A stretch of DNA of 64,000 nucleotides from Chryseobacterium vaccae (GCF_009602705.1 NZ_VSWH01000001.1:2418001-2482000); one strand, 5' to 3'; positions 51,096 through 61,173 are shown, counted from the stretch's first letter. The notes: a model not told the origin generated them from the letters alone. Program-made: numbers and translations.

Positions 51096-53918
51096 TTGAA
51101 AAAGATCAGCATTTGCCTTATTTTGTTTTGTGGAATTGTACAGGTTTCTGCACAGAAAGACAGCATTTATATTGAGGCCAAACTTTCCGCCGACAAAAAG
51201 ACACTGGAAGTAAACCAGGAAGTCGTTTATTATAATCATTCCGAGAAAGATCTTCACACGGTAAAGCTTCTGAATTGGGTTTCAGCTTATAACAAACAAA
51301 AATCAGCTTTAGTCTACAGAAAACTGGAAGACCGGAACAGTGATCTTCATTTTGCTAAAAGTGAAGAGTTGGGCAGACTTTTAGATCTCAATATCACAAC
51401 TTCTGAAAAGCGGCCATTGTCAGTAAACTCTATTTCAGACGAAAGCATTTTTCTTCCTCTGAAAGAAGCATTAAAACCTGGTGAAAGCATTACATTACAG
51501 CTGCACTACCGGATGCAGCTTCCCAGTAAGAAGTTTACGGGATATGGCACAGACGGTAAAAATACAGCATTAAAATATTTCTTTATTGTTCCGGATCATT
51601 TTGATCCGGACAATATTTCCAAAAGGAGCTATAACGACATTGAGGAATCTGTAAGCTTCAATACTTTCTGGACTGTCAATTTTGACCTTCCACCAAATAG
51701 TTTCGTTGAAGGAAATCTACCACAGCCTCAAATGAATTCCTTTAAAGGTTACCTGGAATCAGATCCGGAATTTATCGTTTCGGAGAATGGTCTTCCTTCT
51801 ATGAGGCTCAATGTAGATGGAGCAGATACTGAGATCAAATTCGGATATCCTTTAAAACCTGAGGAAAAACAAAACCTTGAGTTTTACCTGCCGCTTCATT
51901 TAAAATTCATTAAAGAAAAAATAGGCACCCTGCCCCAAAGTCTTTTTATTTCTGAAAAATTCAGATCTAAGGAAGATTTTTTCGGAAATAACGATATTAC
52001 ATTCTGGAACTTCAGATTTCAACTCTTTACCGATGCTGAAAAAACAGATCTTGATTATTTCGGGATCATTGCAAAAAAAATTCTTGATGAAAAAATCATC
52101 ACCGACAAAGAAAAAGACCACTGGTTCAAGAATGGTTTAAAATCATATCTTGAGATTCAGTACCTGCAGAAATTTTATCAGGATACGAAACTTCTGGGAA
52201 CCCTTCCTGAAACTAAAATTTTTGGAGTTAAACCTTTAAAATTATTCCATGCATCCAACGTTAAGCTTTTGGATCGATATGGATTAGCCTATCAATACAT
52301 CATGTCCCAGAATCTGGATCAGAAGATCGACGAAAAATTCTCTGCATTAAGTAATTTCAACGATATGGCGGTCAGTAGTTTTGAAACGGGAAGTCTTTTC
52401 AGCTATACAGCAGATAAAATGAGTTATGAGCAGTTCAATACTGTATTAAGAGAGTATGTTTTACAGAATACCGGGAAAAAGATTGCTCCTGAGGGTTTTC
52501 TAAGTGAACTTACCAAAACGGATAAAACGTCCGGTTACCTTTCCGGATTTTTAAAACAAAAAAACAGAGTTGACTTCCGGCTTAAAAACATAAAAAAAGA
52601 AGGTGACCTTTTCAACATCAGAATTGGAAAAAATACAGATCTTCCTATTCCCGTAAAACTGGAAACCCAGACCACTGAAGGTGAAAAGAAAGCTTACTGG
52701 ATTGAGACAGAAGAAAACGAAAGAATCAAAAACATAACACTTCCTGCTTCAGATGACATTCATAAAGTAACATTGAACAGTGGTTATATTTTTCCAGAGT
52801 CTAAATACCGGGATAATTTCCTGTATGCAAAAGGGTTATTTTCCAACACTAAAAAAATTAAACTCAAACTGATCAAAGATATTCCAAACCCGGAATACAA
52901 TGAAATATATGTCAGTCCGAGAGTTCGTTTCAACAACACGTATGATAAATTTCTGTTTGGGATTAACCTGAAAAACCAGTCTTTTTTTGACCAGAAGTTC
53001 TTATATTCAGTAACACCAATGTACAGTTCGGGCACAGGAAAACTTACGGGTTCCGGAGCTGTCTCCTACTCTTTCCTTCCTGCTGAAAGTATTATCAGAA
53101 GTCTTACTTTTGGAGTTTCCGGTTCTTATTTCCATTACGATTATGGACTGGCCTACAGAAAAGGGTCTTTATTTTCCAGTATCAGCTTCAGGAAAGATCC
53201 CAGAAGTACGGTAAGCAGAAGCATAGGAATTTCGTACAATTATTTTGAAAGGGATCTCAGTCCAAAAATGATCGCTAATCAGGATTATGGTAAATACAAT
53301 CTCTGGAGCTTCGGATATGGATACAGTGACAGCCAGATGATCCATGAAAAAAGCTTAAGCCTGAGTGCCCAGGGAATGGAAGATTTCAATAAAATAACTG
53401 CAGAAGGCTTTTACAGGTGGGAATTTGCTCCTAAACAGAAGTTGAGCTTAAGATTATTTGCCGGATATTTTGTAAGAAATGATACCCGTAACAATATGTT
53501 CAATTACGGTATATCAAGAGTATCTAATTATTCCTTTTCCTATAATCTTTTAGGAGAAAGTGCTAACAGCGGTATTCTTTCACAGCAGTTTATTTTGGCC
53601 GACGGAGGGTTTAAATCTTTTATTCCGGGATCGGTTAACCAGTGGATTACCTCCTTCAATGTAGATTCCAGTGTGTGGAAAATATTTCATGTGTATGCAG
53701 ATGCCGGAATGTATAAAAACAAAAACCGTCCTACGCAGTTTATCTGGGACAGCGGCATCAAAGTACGGGTGATTCCTGATTTCCTGGAGGTTTATTTCCC
53801 GATACAGTCTTCATTAGGTTTTGAACCTTCTTTTAAAGATTACGGAAAAAGGATCAGATATACGCTGGTTCTAAATCTGGGATCAATTATTAATGCAGCC
53901 AGGAGAGGTTGGTATTAA
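51096..53918 (+). CDS. Large envelope protein: M1-peptidase-like region plus C-terminal beta-barrel
   Basis: 940 residues from a TTG start followed at once by a signal peptide (KKISICLILFCGIVQVSAQ). The N-terminal ~200 residues resemble the beta domain of M1 aminopeptidases (SIYIEAKLSADKKTLEVNQEVVYYNHS). A middle helical part has DHWFKNGLKSYLEIQYLQ, which recalls the WLNEGFAxYxE helix of M1 enzymes, but there is no HExxH zinc motif before it, so peptidase activity is unlikely. From ~630 the sequence is an amphipathic barrel with alternating aromatics (YVSPRVRFNNTYDKFLFG, GVSGSYFHYDYGLAY). The role is unknown. Confidence 0.7.
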   Translation: MKKISICLILFCGIVQVSAQKDSIYIEAKLSADKKTLEVNQEVVYYNHSEKDLHTVKLLNWVSAYNKQKSALVYRKLEDRNSDLHFAKSEELGRLLDLNITTSEKRPLSVNSISDESIFLPLKEALKPGESITLQLHYRMQLPSKKFTGYGTDGKNTALKYFFIVPDHFDPDNISKRSYNDIEESVSFNTFWTVNFDLPPNSFVEGNLPQPQMNSFKGYLESDPEFIVSENGLPSMRLNVDGADTEIKFGYPLKPEEKQNLEFYLPLHLKFIKEKIGTLPQSLFISEKFRSKEDFFGNNDITFWNFRFQLFTDAEKTDLDYFGIIAKKILDEKIITDKEKDHWFKNGLKSYLEIQYLQKFYQDTKLLGTLPETKIFGVKPLKLFHASNVKLLDRYGLAYQYIMSQNLDQKIDEKFSALSNFNDMAVSSFETGSLFSYTADKMSYEQFNTVLREYVLQNTGKKIAPEGFLSELTKTDKTSGYLSGFLKQKNRVDFRLKNIKKEGDLFNIRIGKNTDLPIPVKLETQTTEGEKKAYWIETEENERIKNITLPASDDIHKVTLNSGYIFPESKYRDNFLYAKGLFSNTKKIKLKLIKDIPNPEYNEIYVSPRVRFNNTYDKFLFGINLKNQSFFDQKFLYSVTPMYSSGTGKLTGSGAVSYSFLPAESIIRSLTFGVSGSYFHYDYGLAYRKGSLFSSISFRKDPRSTVSRSIGISYNYFERDLSPKMIANQDYGKYNLWSFGYGYSDSQMIHEKSLSLSAQGMEDFNKITAEGFYRWEFAPKQKLSLRLFAGYFVRNDTRNNMFNYGISRVSNYSFSYNLLGESANSGILSQQFILADGGFKSFIPGSVNQWITSFNVDSSVWKIFHVYADAGMYKNKNRPTQFIWDSGIKVRVIPDFLEVYFPIQSSLGFEPSFKDYGKRIRYTLVLNLGSIINAARRGWY

Positions 53919-54031
53919 TATAGTCTTGAAGTTGGAAGATGGAAGTTATAGAAGTCGTATAATAAAAATCGCTCTATATTTTCGATTTACTTTACTTAAA
54001 AAAGTTCTAATGATTAACAGCTATAAAAAAA

Positions 54032-54060
54032 TTCCGGCCGTTTCTTCGAAACGGCCGGAA
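54032..54060 (-). terminator. Strong terminator of the 54088-54858 gene
   Basis: A perfect 13-bp inverted repeat, TTCCGGCCGTTTC (54032-54044) and GAAACGGCCGGAA (54048-54060), with loop TTC; the minus strand continues into a T-run. Confidence 0.9.
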
Positions 54061-54087
54061 CTATATGGTCAAAAGAACTATTTTAAA

Positions 54088-54858
54088 TTAGTCTTTTAAG
54101 ATTTTCTGAGATACTGGTTCGTTGTTTACAGTTCCTGTTACGATGTAGTTTCCTTTTGCTAATTCAGCAACGTTTAATACTTCGTTGTTTTTAACAGAAG
54201 CAGTTTTAACTACCTGTCCGAACATGTTGTAAACTTTTACGTCTTTCACATCTGCTCCGAAAGCGATTTCGTCGTTCTTAACGAAAGTGTTTTTGATGAT
54301 TCTGTACTTGGAAGGAGCCACTTCACCTACAGCAAGAGATCCTGCAGGTACTAGAGAAAATTCATCAAAGTTGGCCACTGAATTGTTATAAGCACGTACT
54401 TGTAATTGGAACTGAGTTGCAGCAGCAGGAGAAGTAAATGTTAGGGTTTTAAGTGTCCAAGTACTTACTTTAGCTAAATAGCCATTATTATTTCTCAGAG
54501 GATCCGTTGTAGCATCACTTGTCAAATATATTGGAGCATTTGCAGAATCTAGAAAACAAGACCAGATTCTTGCTCCGTTTCCGGATCCTGATGATTTATA
54601 CCAGAAGCTTACTGTATATTGGGTATTCGCACTGATCGGGATATTCTGATAAAATCCGGTAGTTGCAGATGAAGCATATTTAGCATAGTTCGCACCCTGA
54701 TAAGGGGCATCCGTTTCAACTGTAGGTAGAGTGTATGTAGCTACTGTACCTGCTGTCCAGTTACTAAGTCCGCTTTCAAAACCTGGGTTTTGAACTAAAT
54801 TTTGAGAAAATGCAACAATACTTGCCGCAACTCCTAAAACAGTAAAGATTTTTTTCAT
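54088..54858 (-). CDS. T9SS cargo protein with carbohydrate-binding-like domain
   Basis: 256 residues. Signal peptide (KKIFTVLGVAASIVAFS), then a beta-sandwich (~20-170) of the CBM4/9-like type: LVQNPGFESGLSNWTAG, YQNIPISANTQYTVSFWYK and FQLQVRAYNNSVANFDEFSL. The C-terminal ~75 residues are a type A sorting domain: VKVYNMFGQVVKTASV, LNVAELAKGNYIVTG and the basic end SQKILKD. It should be exported by T9SS to the cell surface or medium. No catalytic domain is present, so a binding or adhesion role is likely. Confidence 0.85.
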   Translation of the reverse strand: MKKIFTVLGVAASIVAFSQNLVQNPGFESGLSNWTAGTVATYTLPTVETDAPYQGANYAKYASSATTGFYQNIPISANTQYTVSFWYKSSGSGNGARIWSCFLDSANAPIYLTSDATTDPLRNNNGYLAKVSTWTLKTLTFTSPAAATQFQLQVRAYNNSVANFDEFSLVPAGSLAVGEVAPSKYRIIKNTFVKNDEIAFGADVKDVKVYNMFGQVVKTASVKNNEVLNVAELAKGNYIVTGTVNNEPVSQKILKD

Positions 54859-54897
54859 TATATAAAGTTTTAATATTGGTTGTAAAAGTACAAAAAA

Positions 54898-54922
54898 ACC
54901 ATCACTTTATAAAAATGATGGT
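54898..54922 (-). terminator. Terminator of the 54946-55734 gene
   Basis: ACCATCA (54898-54904) pairs with TGATGGT (54916-54922), with inner TTT/AAA pairing and a T-run on the minus strand. Confidence 0.75.
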
Positions 54923-54945
54923 ATATATTTAACAATTAATTAAAG

Positions 54946-55734
54946 TTACTTTTTAATAATTTTTTCAGAAACCGCTTTACCATTAATATTTCCTGTTACC
55001 AAATAAATCCCGCTCTGTAGATTATCTACATTTAAAGATCCGTTTTCAGCAACAGAAGCTGTCTTAACTAATAGCCCATTCATATTGAAAATTTTAACTT
55101 CTGCTTTTTCTCCGAAATAAATTTCCTGATTTACAGAAGTATTCTTTACAAACGCGTTTTTAGTTTTTTTAGTGTCTATTGTTGCTAAAGATCCGCTTGT
55201 TCCTGTCAGTCTCACATCATCTATTCTCCATTCAGTACTGTTGGTTCCTGTAAATCTGATTCTCAAGTTTGAAGTTGCCGGGATGGCTCCTGTAGGATTA
55301 ATGTATACCCAGTTAGCAGTATTACTTCCCGTAGCTCTGGAATAAGAAAGAAGTGTCCAGCTGATTCCATCTGCACTTACCTCTATTTTCAGTTCATTAT
55401 TGGCAGCTGTAGTACCTTTTCTCTGACCCAGGTAAAGCTGAATATTCTGATAATTTGATGTATTAATTCCTGAAATCAAAAAAGTTTCATTATTGGCATT
55501 AATCATTACATTGGCACCTCCTGATGCCTGAGTATATGCTCCGGTAGTTGAAACGTTTGTAGATCTTACATCTCCTGTACCATCATAAGTAACAGGGCTT
55601 CCGTTCTGAAAAGTGGTTGCTGAAATATCAGATGTCCCCGTACCCGATCCCATACTTTCAGAATAAATAGTAGTTTGTGCAAATACAGTTGCTGACAATA
55701 ATCCTGTAGCAACTAACGAATAAAATTTTTTCAT
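54946..55734 (-). CDS. T9SS cargo protein with discoidin/CBM-like beta-sandwich
   Basis: 262 residues. Signal peptide (KKFYSLVATGLLSATVFAQ), then a Thr/Ser/Gly-rich beta-sandwich (~22-180): TTIYSESMGSGTGTSDIS, LYLGQRKGTTAANNELKIEVS, NLRIRFTGTNSTEWRIDDVRL. The C-terminal type A sorting domain follows: EVKIFNMNGLLVKTASV, NVDNLQSGIYLVTGNI and SEKIIKK. It has the same layout as the next gene, and their sorting domains are similar, suggesting related surface adhesins or binding proteins. Single-gene unit with its own terminator. Confidence 0.85.
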   Translation of the reverse strand: MKKFYSLVATGLLSATVFAQTTIYSESMGSGTGTSDISATTFQNGSPVTYDGTGDVRSTNVSTTGAYTQASGGANVMINANNETFLISGINTSNYQNIQLYLGQRKGTTAANNELKIEVSADGISWTLLSYSRATGSNTANWVYINPTGAIPATSNLRIRFTGTNSTEWRIDDVRLTGTSGSLATIDTKKTKNAFVKNTSVNQEIYFGEKAEVKIFNMNGLLVKTASVAENGSLNVDNLQSGIYLVTGNINGKAVSEKIIKK

Positions 55735-55875
55735 GATTGTAAAATTTAATATTTAATAATTTACACTGTAAAATTAGACCCATTTTTACGGATACAACAA
55801 TAATTACATTAAATTTCTGTTAATAATACCAAACTGATTACCGTTAACATTTTTTAATTATTTTTACGAATTATT

Positions 55876-58800
55876 TTGAAAGATTTGCGGAATTTTTTTC
55901 TTCCATTTGTTTTGTTTTTCCTGGGCATATTTTCGGGTAATGCACAGGTATTCTCATGGAAAAACCCAAATATTCCTCAGGATTCAATAAAAAAAGACAG
56001 TATCCTTGCTGCCAGGTTTGAGCAGGATATTTTTGCAAAGGATACGTTGGACTTTATAAAGACCAACAACAAAATAATTGTAGACGAGGCAGTACTCGCC
56101 AAAAATGACAAAAAAAGATTTTTAGGAGAACTTAATTCTAAAGGTTCTATCATCCGGGGAATCACGTTTGGTAATAACCAGGGACAGTCTGTACAGAGTT
56201 CCATGGATCTTCAGATTTCCGGAAGATTATCAAAGGATGTTACCATTTTAGCCAGTATTTCAGATCACAACCTGCCTATACAGGCTGATGGGTATACTCA
56301 GACTTTAGAAGAGTTTGATAAGATCTACATGCAGCTTAATATTAAGGAGAAATCCATTATGAGAGCTGGACATTTAGATCTTGTGGAAGCTAAAAATTAT
56401 TTTGCAAAATACCAGAGACGAAGTATGGGACTTCAATTCCAGACCGAAATTGGAAAAGAAAATAAAACCCTTGTGGATGTTTCTATGGGAGTTGCCCGAA
56501 GTGAATTCCACAGGGTTCGTTTTCAGGGAGTTGAAGGAAACCAGGGGCCATACCGCCTTACCGGGAAGAATGGTGAACAGTTCATCACGTTGATCTCAGG
56601 CTCTGAACAGGTTTTCATTGATGGTATTTTAATGAAACGAGGTGAGAACCAAGACTATATTATCAATTACAATACAGGAGAGGTAACGTTTACCAGTTTC
56701 AGACCTATTTTTCAGCAGAACTTCATTACGATTTCCTATAACTACACCAACAGGAACTACTCCAGATATTTATTCACCGGGAAGCTTGAGCACCAGAGAG
56801 AAAAATTCAAAGTAGGCCTGAACTGGTTCATGGAAAATGATAATAAAAATGCGCCGCTTTCTTTAAACCTGTCTAAAGAGGATGAACAGATTCTTGCTGA
56901 TGCAGGAAATGACCCTAATTTAATGTATGCCCCTTCGGGAGTAGTTACAGAATATGATGTCAACAAAATTTTATACCGGTTAAATCCTAACGGAAACTTC
57001 TACGAATTTTCCACAGACCAGAATGAGACACTTTATCAGGTTTCTTTTACTTATTTCGGAGTTAATTTAGGGGATTATAAAATTACACAAACCACCAATA
57101 ACGGCCGTGTTTTCGAATATGTAGGGGCTAATATGGGAGATTACAAAGCGGTAAGAAAGCTGCCTTCCCCTCAGAAATCCCAAGTATTTTCCCTTAACTC
57201 TGAATATCTTTTAAATGAAGGAAAAATAGGGGTTGATTTTTCACTCAGTAACTATGATGTCAACTTGTTTTCATCTAAAGATTCTGATCAGAATATTGGA
57301 TATGCATACCGCGTTTTCGGAAATAAAAGTTTCACCAAAAATAGCTGGAAAGGAACTCCAAGTTTTGAGTATCAGTATATTGATAAGCAGTTTCATATTT
57401 TAGACCGGATCAACGATGTAGAGTTCTCAAGAGATTTTAACCTTACGCAGGAATTTAATCAAAGAACACAAAACAGATTTATCTTCAGCTTTTTAAATAA
57501 ATGGAACAATAAGTCTACCTTAAATTACCGTATCAACTATCTGAATGAGCAGGATTCTTATAAAGGAATTAAAAATGATCTGGATTTCGGATGGATTAAA
57601 AATAAATTCTTTACCAAAGGAAACCTGTCTTACCTTAATACGAACGCAACCCTTCAGGACACCAAATTTATAAGAGGCGGGGTTTCTACAGAATACACTG
57701 GTAAAAAAGGAAGCTGGGCCATTGGAGGAAGCATGGAACATAACGAGAAGAAGTATAACGATACCCAGCTTATGGATGTTACCAGTTTCAGCTGGAAAGA
57801 ACTTTTCGTACAAAAGAAAATTGGTGACAGTACAAGAACAAAGCTCCTTGCTAAAGTCTATATGCGAGACAACGATTCTGTACGCAACAACAGACTGGAA
57901 AATATGAACAATATTTTGGGAATTATGGCCGAAAGCCAGGTGATCAAAACAGACAAAACAACCTTAAATGTTTTGGTGCACTATAGAAAGTTTTTCTACC
58001 AAAGTGATGATGCTGATATGACCCGGAATAATGATTTCGTGGTTGGAAATATTCTTTACAATCAGCAGCTTTTCAGAAACGGGATGCGTCTTCAGGCATT
58101 TTATGAGCTTGGAAACGGACAGGAAGCCCAAAGGGAATTTCAGTATCTGAAAGTAACAGACGGACAGGGAGTTTATAAATGGACCGATTATAACGGAGAC
58201 GGCATTCAACAGTTGGATGAATTTGAAATTGCAGAATATTCCGATCTTGCACAGTACATCAGAGTGTATACTAATTCTGTCCGGTATATTGCTTCCAATA
58301 AGAATAAAATACAGCTGGCCCTATTTGTCAATCCGTCTATTATTTTCAATTCGGAAAATGCTTTTTTAAAGCGATGGAATTTTAATATTTCATTAAATTC
58401 TCAAAATTCATTCTATAAAAAAGATAAAGTCCTTGTACTGAATCCTTTTGAAAAAAACAGTGATCAGATTCTTAAAAACCAGAATATTTTAACCTCCGTC
58501 CAGTTTAATCCTACTGAAAAATCGGGGTGGAACGGAAACTACCGCTTTATTACCAACGACAATCTCATCAATGCCAATTTCAGTAATGAAGAAAGGGAGC
58601 AGACTTCACATTTCCTGAATGTAGGATATTGGTTCAATAAAGAATTCCGGGTAGACTGGGAAAACTCTGTTCATGATATCAGAAACTCTTCACAGCTTTT
58701 TTCAACAAGAGACTACCGCCTGAACAATTTTGAAACTAAACCTAAGGCCACTTATAAATTTACGGATGCCATCCAGGCAGAACTCTCGTCTGCTTTCCGT

Positions 58801-59112
58801 CAAAAAAAGAGAGTGGATGGTGAAGAAATTCTGAAAGCGTTTGATATTACGGGAACCATTCAATGGGAGCGTAAAAAAACGTCTATCAGAGGAAACTTCT
58901 CTTTTATCAACAATAATTTCACCGGAAATAATTTCAGTATTGTTGGTAACCAGATGCTGGACGGTCTTAAACCGGGTAAAAATCAAGTATGGAGTATCTT
59001 TATTCAACAGGCAATTAATTCATTCCTTCAGCTTAACGTAAATTACGAAGGAAGAAATTCAGGAGACCGTACCATTCACATTGGAAGTATGCAGGTGAAA
59101 GCGAGTTTCTAA
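55876..59112 (+). CDS. Very large outer-membrane protein with SprA-like segments
   Basis: 1078 residues from a TTG start directly before a signal peptide (DLRNFFLPFVLFFLGIFSGNAQ). The N-terminal part contains LNSKGSIIRGITFGNNQGQSV, QISGRLSKDVTILASISDHN and PIQADGYTQTLEEFDKIYMQL, a pattern I associate with repeats of the T9SS translocon SprA, though this protein is half its size. Much of the rest alternates polar and aromatic residues as in a large barrel (YLFTGKLEHQREKFKVGLNW), ending in an aromatic residue (QVKASF). An EF-hand-like DYNGDGIQQLDEFE is near 775. It is flanked by T9SS cargo genes. The homology is an inference. Confidence 0.68.
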   Translation: MKDLRNFFLPFVLFFLGIFSGNAQVFSWKNPNIPQDSIKKDSILAARFEQDIFAKDTLDFIKTNNKIIVDEAVLAKNDKKRFLGELNSKGSIIRGITFGNNQGQSVQSSMDLQISGRLSKDVTILASISDHNLPIQADGYTQTLEEFDKIYMQLNIKEKSIMRAGHLDLVEAKNYFAKYQRRSMGLQFQTEIGKENKTLVDVSMGVARSEFHRVRFQGVEGNQGPYRLTGKNGEQFITLISGSEQVFIDGILMKRGENQDYIINYNTGEVTFTSFRPIFQQNFITISYNYTNRNYSRYLFTGKLEHQREKFKVGLNWFMENDNKNAPLSLNLSKEDEQILADAGNDPNLMYAPSGVVTEYDVNKILYRLNPNGNFYEFSTDQNETLYQVSFTYFGVNLGDYKITQTTNNGRVFEYVGANMGDYKAVRKLPSPQKSQVFSLNSEYLLNEGKIGVDFSLSNYDVNLFSSKDSDQNIGYAYRVFGNKSFTKNSWKGTPSFEYQYIDKQFHILDRINDVEFSRDFNLTQEFNQRTQNRFIFSFLNKWNNKSTLNYRINYLNEQDSYKGIKNDLDFGWIKNKFFTKGNLSYLNTNATLQDTKFIRGGVSTEYTGKKGSWAIGGSMEHNEKKYNDTQLMDVTSFSWKELFVQKKIGDSTRTKLLAKVYMRDNDSVRNNRLENMNNILGIMAESQVIKTDKTTLNVLVHYRKFFYQSDDADMTRNNDFVVGNILYNQQLFRNGMRLQAFYELGNGQEAQREFQYLKVTDGQGVYKWTDYNGDGIQQLDEFEIAEYSDLAQYIRVYTNSVRYIASNKNKIQLALFVNPSIIFNSENAFLKRWNFNISLNSQNSFYKKDKVLVLNPFEKNSDQILKNQNILTSVQFNPTEKSGWNGNYRFITNDNLINANFSNEEREQTSHFLNVGYWFNKEFRVDWENSVHDIRNSSQLFSTRDYRLNNFETKPKATYKFTDAIQAELSSAFRQKKRVDGEEILKAFDITGTIQWERKKTSIRGNFSFINNNFTGNNFSIVGNQMLDGLKPGKNQVWSIFIQQAINSFLQLNVNYEGRNSGDRTIHIGSMQVKASF

Positions 59113-59142
59113 TTTAGAATTTGTAGCAATTAAAAATATAAG

Positions 59143-59173
59143 AAACCCCTGATTCATCCAGAATCAGGGGTTT
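59143..59173. terminator. Strong bidirectional terminator
   Basis: A perfect 13-bp inverted repeat, AAACCCCTGATTC (59143-59155) and GAATCAGGGGTTT (59161-59173), between convergent genes. Confidence 0.9.
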
Positions 59174-59198
59174 TATATTAAAGTTCAAATACTAAAAT

Positions 59199-60974
59199 TT
59201 ATCTTTTAAGGATTTTGAGAGTTTGGGATTCTTTATCCGAATTCACTTTTAGGATATACATTCCCGGAGATAACTTTCTCATATCAACGGAACCTTTTTC
59301 TGCATTTACTGTTTCATTTACTACTCTTTGTCCCATTGCATTATAAATTTCTATATTCCTGATTTTAGTATCATTGGTAATTGTTAAATAATCTACAACC
59401 GGATTTGGATAATAGCTGATTTTGCTACCTTTCGCCACCTCCTGAGTCGCCAAAACAACTGCTGTAAACTCATATCCTCCCAGATCTGGTGTTGTTGCAT
59501 TTCGCGTATTTCCATCGGCATCTAAAGTTACTCCAGCAACAGGAGTCCCTTTATTATCAAGCGCTGTATTTCCAGTTGTTGATAAATGCAAATCTGTAGC
59601 GGAAACAAATACAGGCAAAACATTGATAGAATTTGTATTACTTCCAAATCCAGTCTGAATATCTGTTAAAGTAGCTCTTGCAGAGCCAATATATCCAAGA
59701 TTAGTTCCTGATGAATGATAATCATTGTAATTAATATTGGAAAAGACCGTATTGGCAGCTCCTGAGTAAATGGTATATTTTTCTCCAGCCTGAGTTTGTT
59801 TGTTAATAAATAAATTATTTCTCACATCTACAGCTCCTGCAGCAGTAACAAGACTTCCAACATTAAATGCTGACGGCCTTCCTGAAACATTTTGATTGGT
59901 ATCCATTACTACCGTATTATAATAGATTTTATAACCAGCCCCTTGATTAATGAAAATACCGTTTCCATTATCATTTACTCCTCCGCCTGAAGCATAACCG
60001 TAACCAGCAACATCATTGATGACATTATTATATACCAGCATATTAGCTGTTGCATTTGTGGAATTTAAATAAATACCAACAGCACCATATCCTGTAGGGT
60101 TAGGATTTTTAATATCCGATATTCTATTATTAAAAATAGTCCCGTTTGTTGCAACGGCACCAATTAAAATACCTTGAGCAGGGTTGGTGGAATTTGCTGG
60201 TAACATTACTCCTCTGATTGTATTTCCGCTTACTTCAAAGTTTTTAGCATTCTGTACAGCAATTCCTCTGTACAACATTTTGTCTGTTGCTACTGTAGAG
60301 CCAATAATATTGTTTTTAATGATAAATCCTGTATCTGTATTAGTAGCATTTCCTATCGCAAAAATAGCATTCTGAGCTTTCACAAAAGTGTTATTAATCG
60401 CAGAGAAATTATTATTAGATACTTCAGCTGCAGCTAACGTTGTTCCTGACACAATAATTGCTCCTACAGTTCCTGTAGGGCTGGATCCAGCAAAATTAAT
60501 ATTCCTTAAAGCAACATTTTCAGCTCCATCCGTAGCGGTGCACGAAACCCAAAGAACCACCGGTGTAGTACCTGTTGTAGCAACATACGTATTACTGATC
60601 GTTAAATCTCTTGAAGCTGTACCATTATTACTTCCATCAATTGTTACATTATCAGCACCGTTGAACTTGATGGTTGCAACAGTATCTGCACTGGTAATTG
60701 TAGCTGTAACTCCTGTTGCAGGTTTAATCAAAACGGATGTATAGCTTACCGCACCTCCACTGGCATTTAATATAGCAGTTGCTGTTTCTGTAGTATTTCC
60801 GGTAATACTTATCGTAATAGCCCCCTGATGTGTTCCCGCATTAACAGCATCGAAAGCGCCTTTTAATGTGGTATAAGTTCCTGTTGTTGTGCCGGCTGTA
60901 GCGGCAATGCTTACCTGCGCGTGAAGACCCGCAACAGCAAAGCTCGTCATTAAGCAAAATAGAGTTTTTCTCAT
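59199..60974 (-). CDS. T9SS cargo protein with right-handed parallel beta-helix
   Basis: 591 residues. Signal peptide (RKTLFCLMTSFAVAGLHAQ), then ~430 residues of short beta-helix turns rich in Asn, Val, Ile and Gly: NVTIDGSNNGTASRDLTIS, VALRNINFAGSS, ISDIKNPNPTGYGAVGIYLN and NLFINKQTQ. Such folds are typical of polysaccharide-binding or -degrading surface proteins; no lyase residues can be pointed to. A region near 470-510 (ATDLHLSTTGNTALDNKGTPV, DLGGYEF) is the usual link to the type A sorting domain, which ends ITNDTKIRNIEIYNAMGQRV and MYILKVNSDKESQTLKILKR. Confidence 0.85.
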   Translation of the reverse strand: MRKTLFCLMTSFAVAGLHAQVSIAATAGTTTGTYTTLKGAFDAVNAGTHQGAITISITGNTTETATAILNASGGAVSYTSVLIKPATGVTATITSADTVATIKFNGADNVTIDGSNNGTASRDLTISNTYVATTGTTPVVLWVSCTATDGAENVALRNINFAGSSPTGTVGAIIVSGTTLAAAEVSNNNFSAINNTFVKAQNAIFAIGNATNTDTGFIIKNNIIGSTVATDKMLYRGIAVQNAKNFEVSGNTIRGVMLPANSTNPAQGILIGAVATNGTIFNNRISDIKNPNPTGYGAVGIYLNSTNATANMLVYNNVINDVAGYGYASGGGVNDNGNGIFINQGAGYKIYYNTVVMDTNQNVSGRPSAFNVGSLVTAAGAVDVRNNLFINKQTQAGEKYTIYSGAANTVFSNINYNDYHSSGTNLGYIGSARATLTDIQTGFGSNTNSINVLPVFVSATDLHLSTTGNTALDNKGTPVAGVTLDADGNTRNATTPDLGGYEFTAVVLATQEVAKGSKISYYPNPVVDYLTITNDTKIRNIEIYNAMGQRVVNETVNAEKGSVDMRKLSPGMYILKVNSDKESQTLKILKR

Positions 60975-61161
60975 AAGGTATTATTTTTTGTATTCTAAAT
61001 ATATGAAAATTATTCAATGAAATTTCAATTTAAATAAAAACAAAATACAATAACCACAACAAAACAACCAAAACAATAATAAAATAAGACGTTTTAACTA
61101 AATTGATAAATTCAAATAATATCTAATCATAAACTCTATCAGGACATAAAATAGAATTTTG

Positions 61162-61169
61162 TAAATTTG
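61162..61169 (+). promoter_or_regulatory. -7 box (TAAATTTG) of dus
   Basis: An exact TAnnTTTG match ending 4 nt before the ATG at 61174. Confidence 0.55.
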
Positions 61170-61173
61170 CGCC

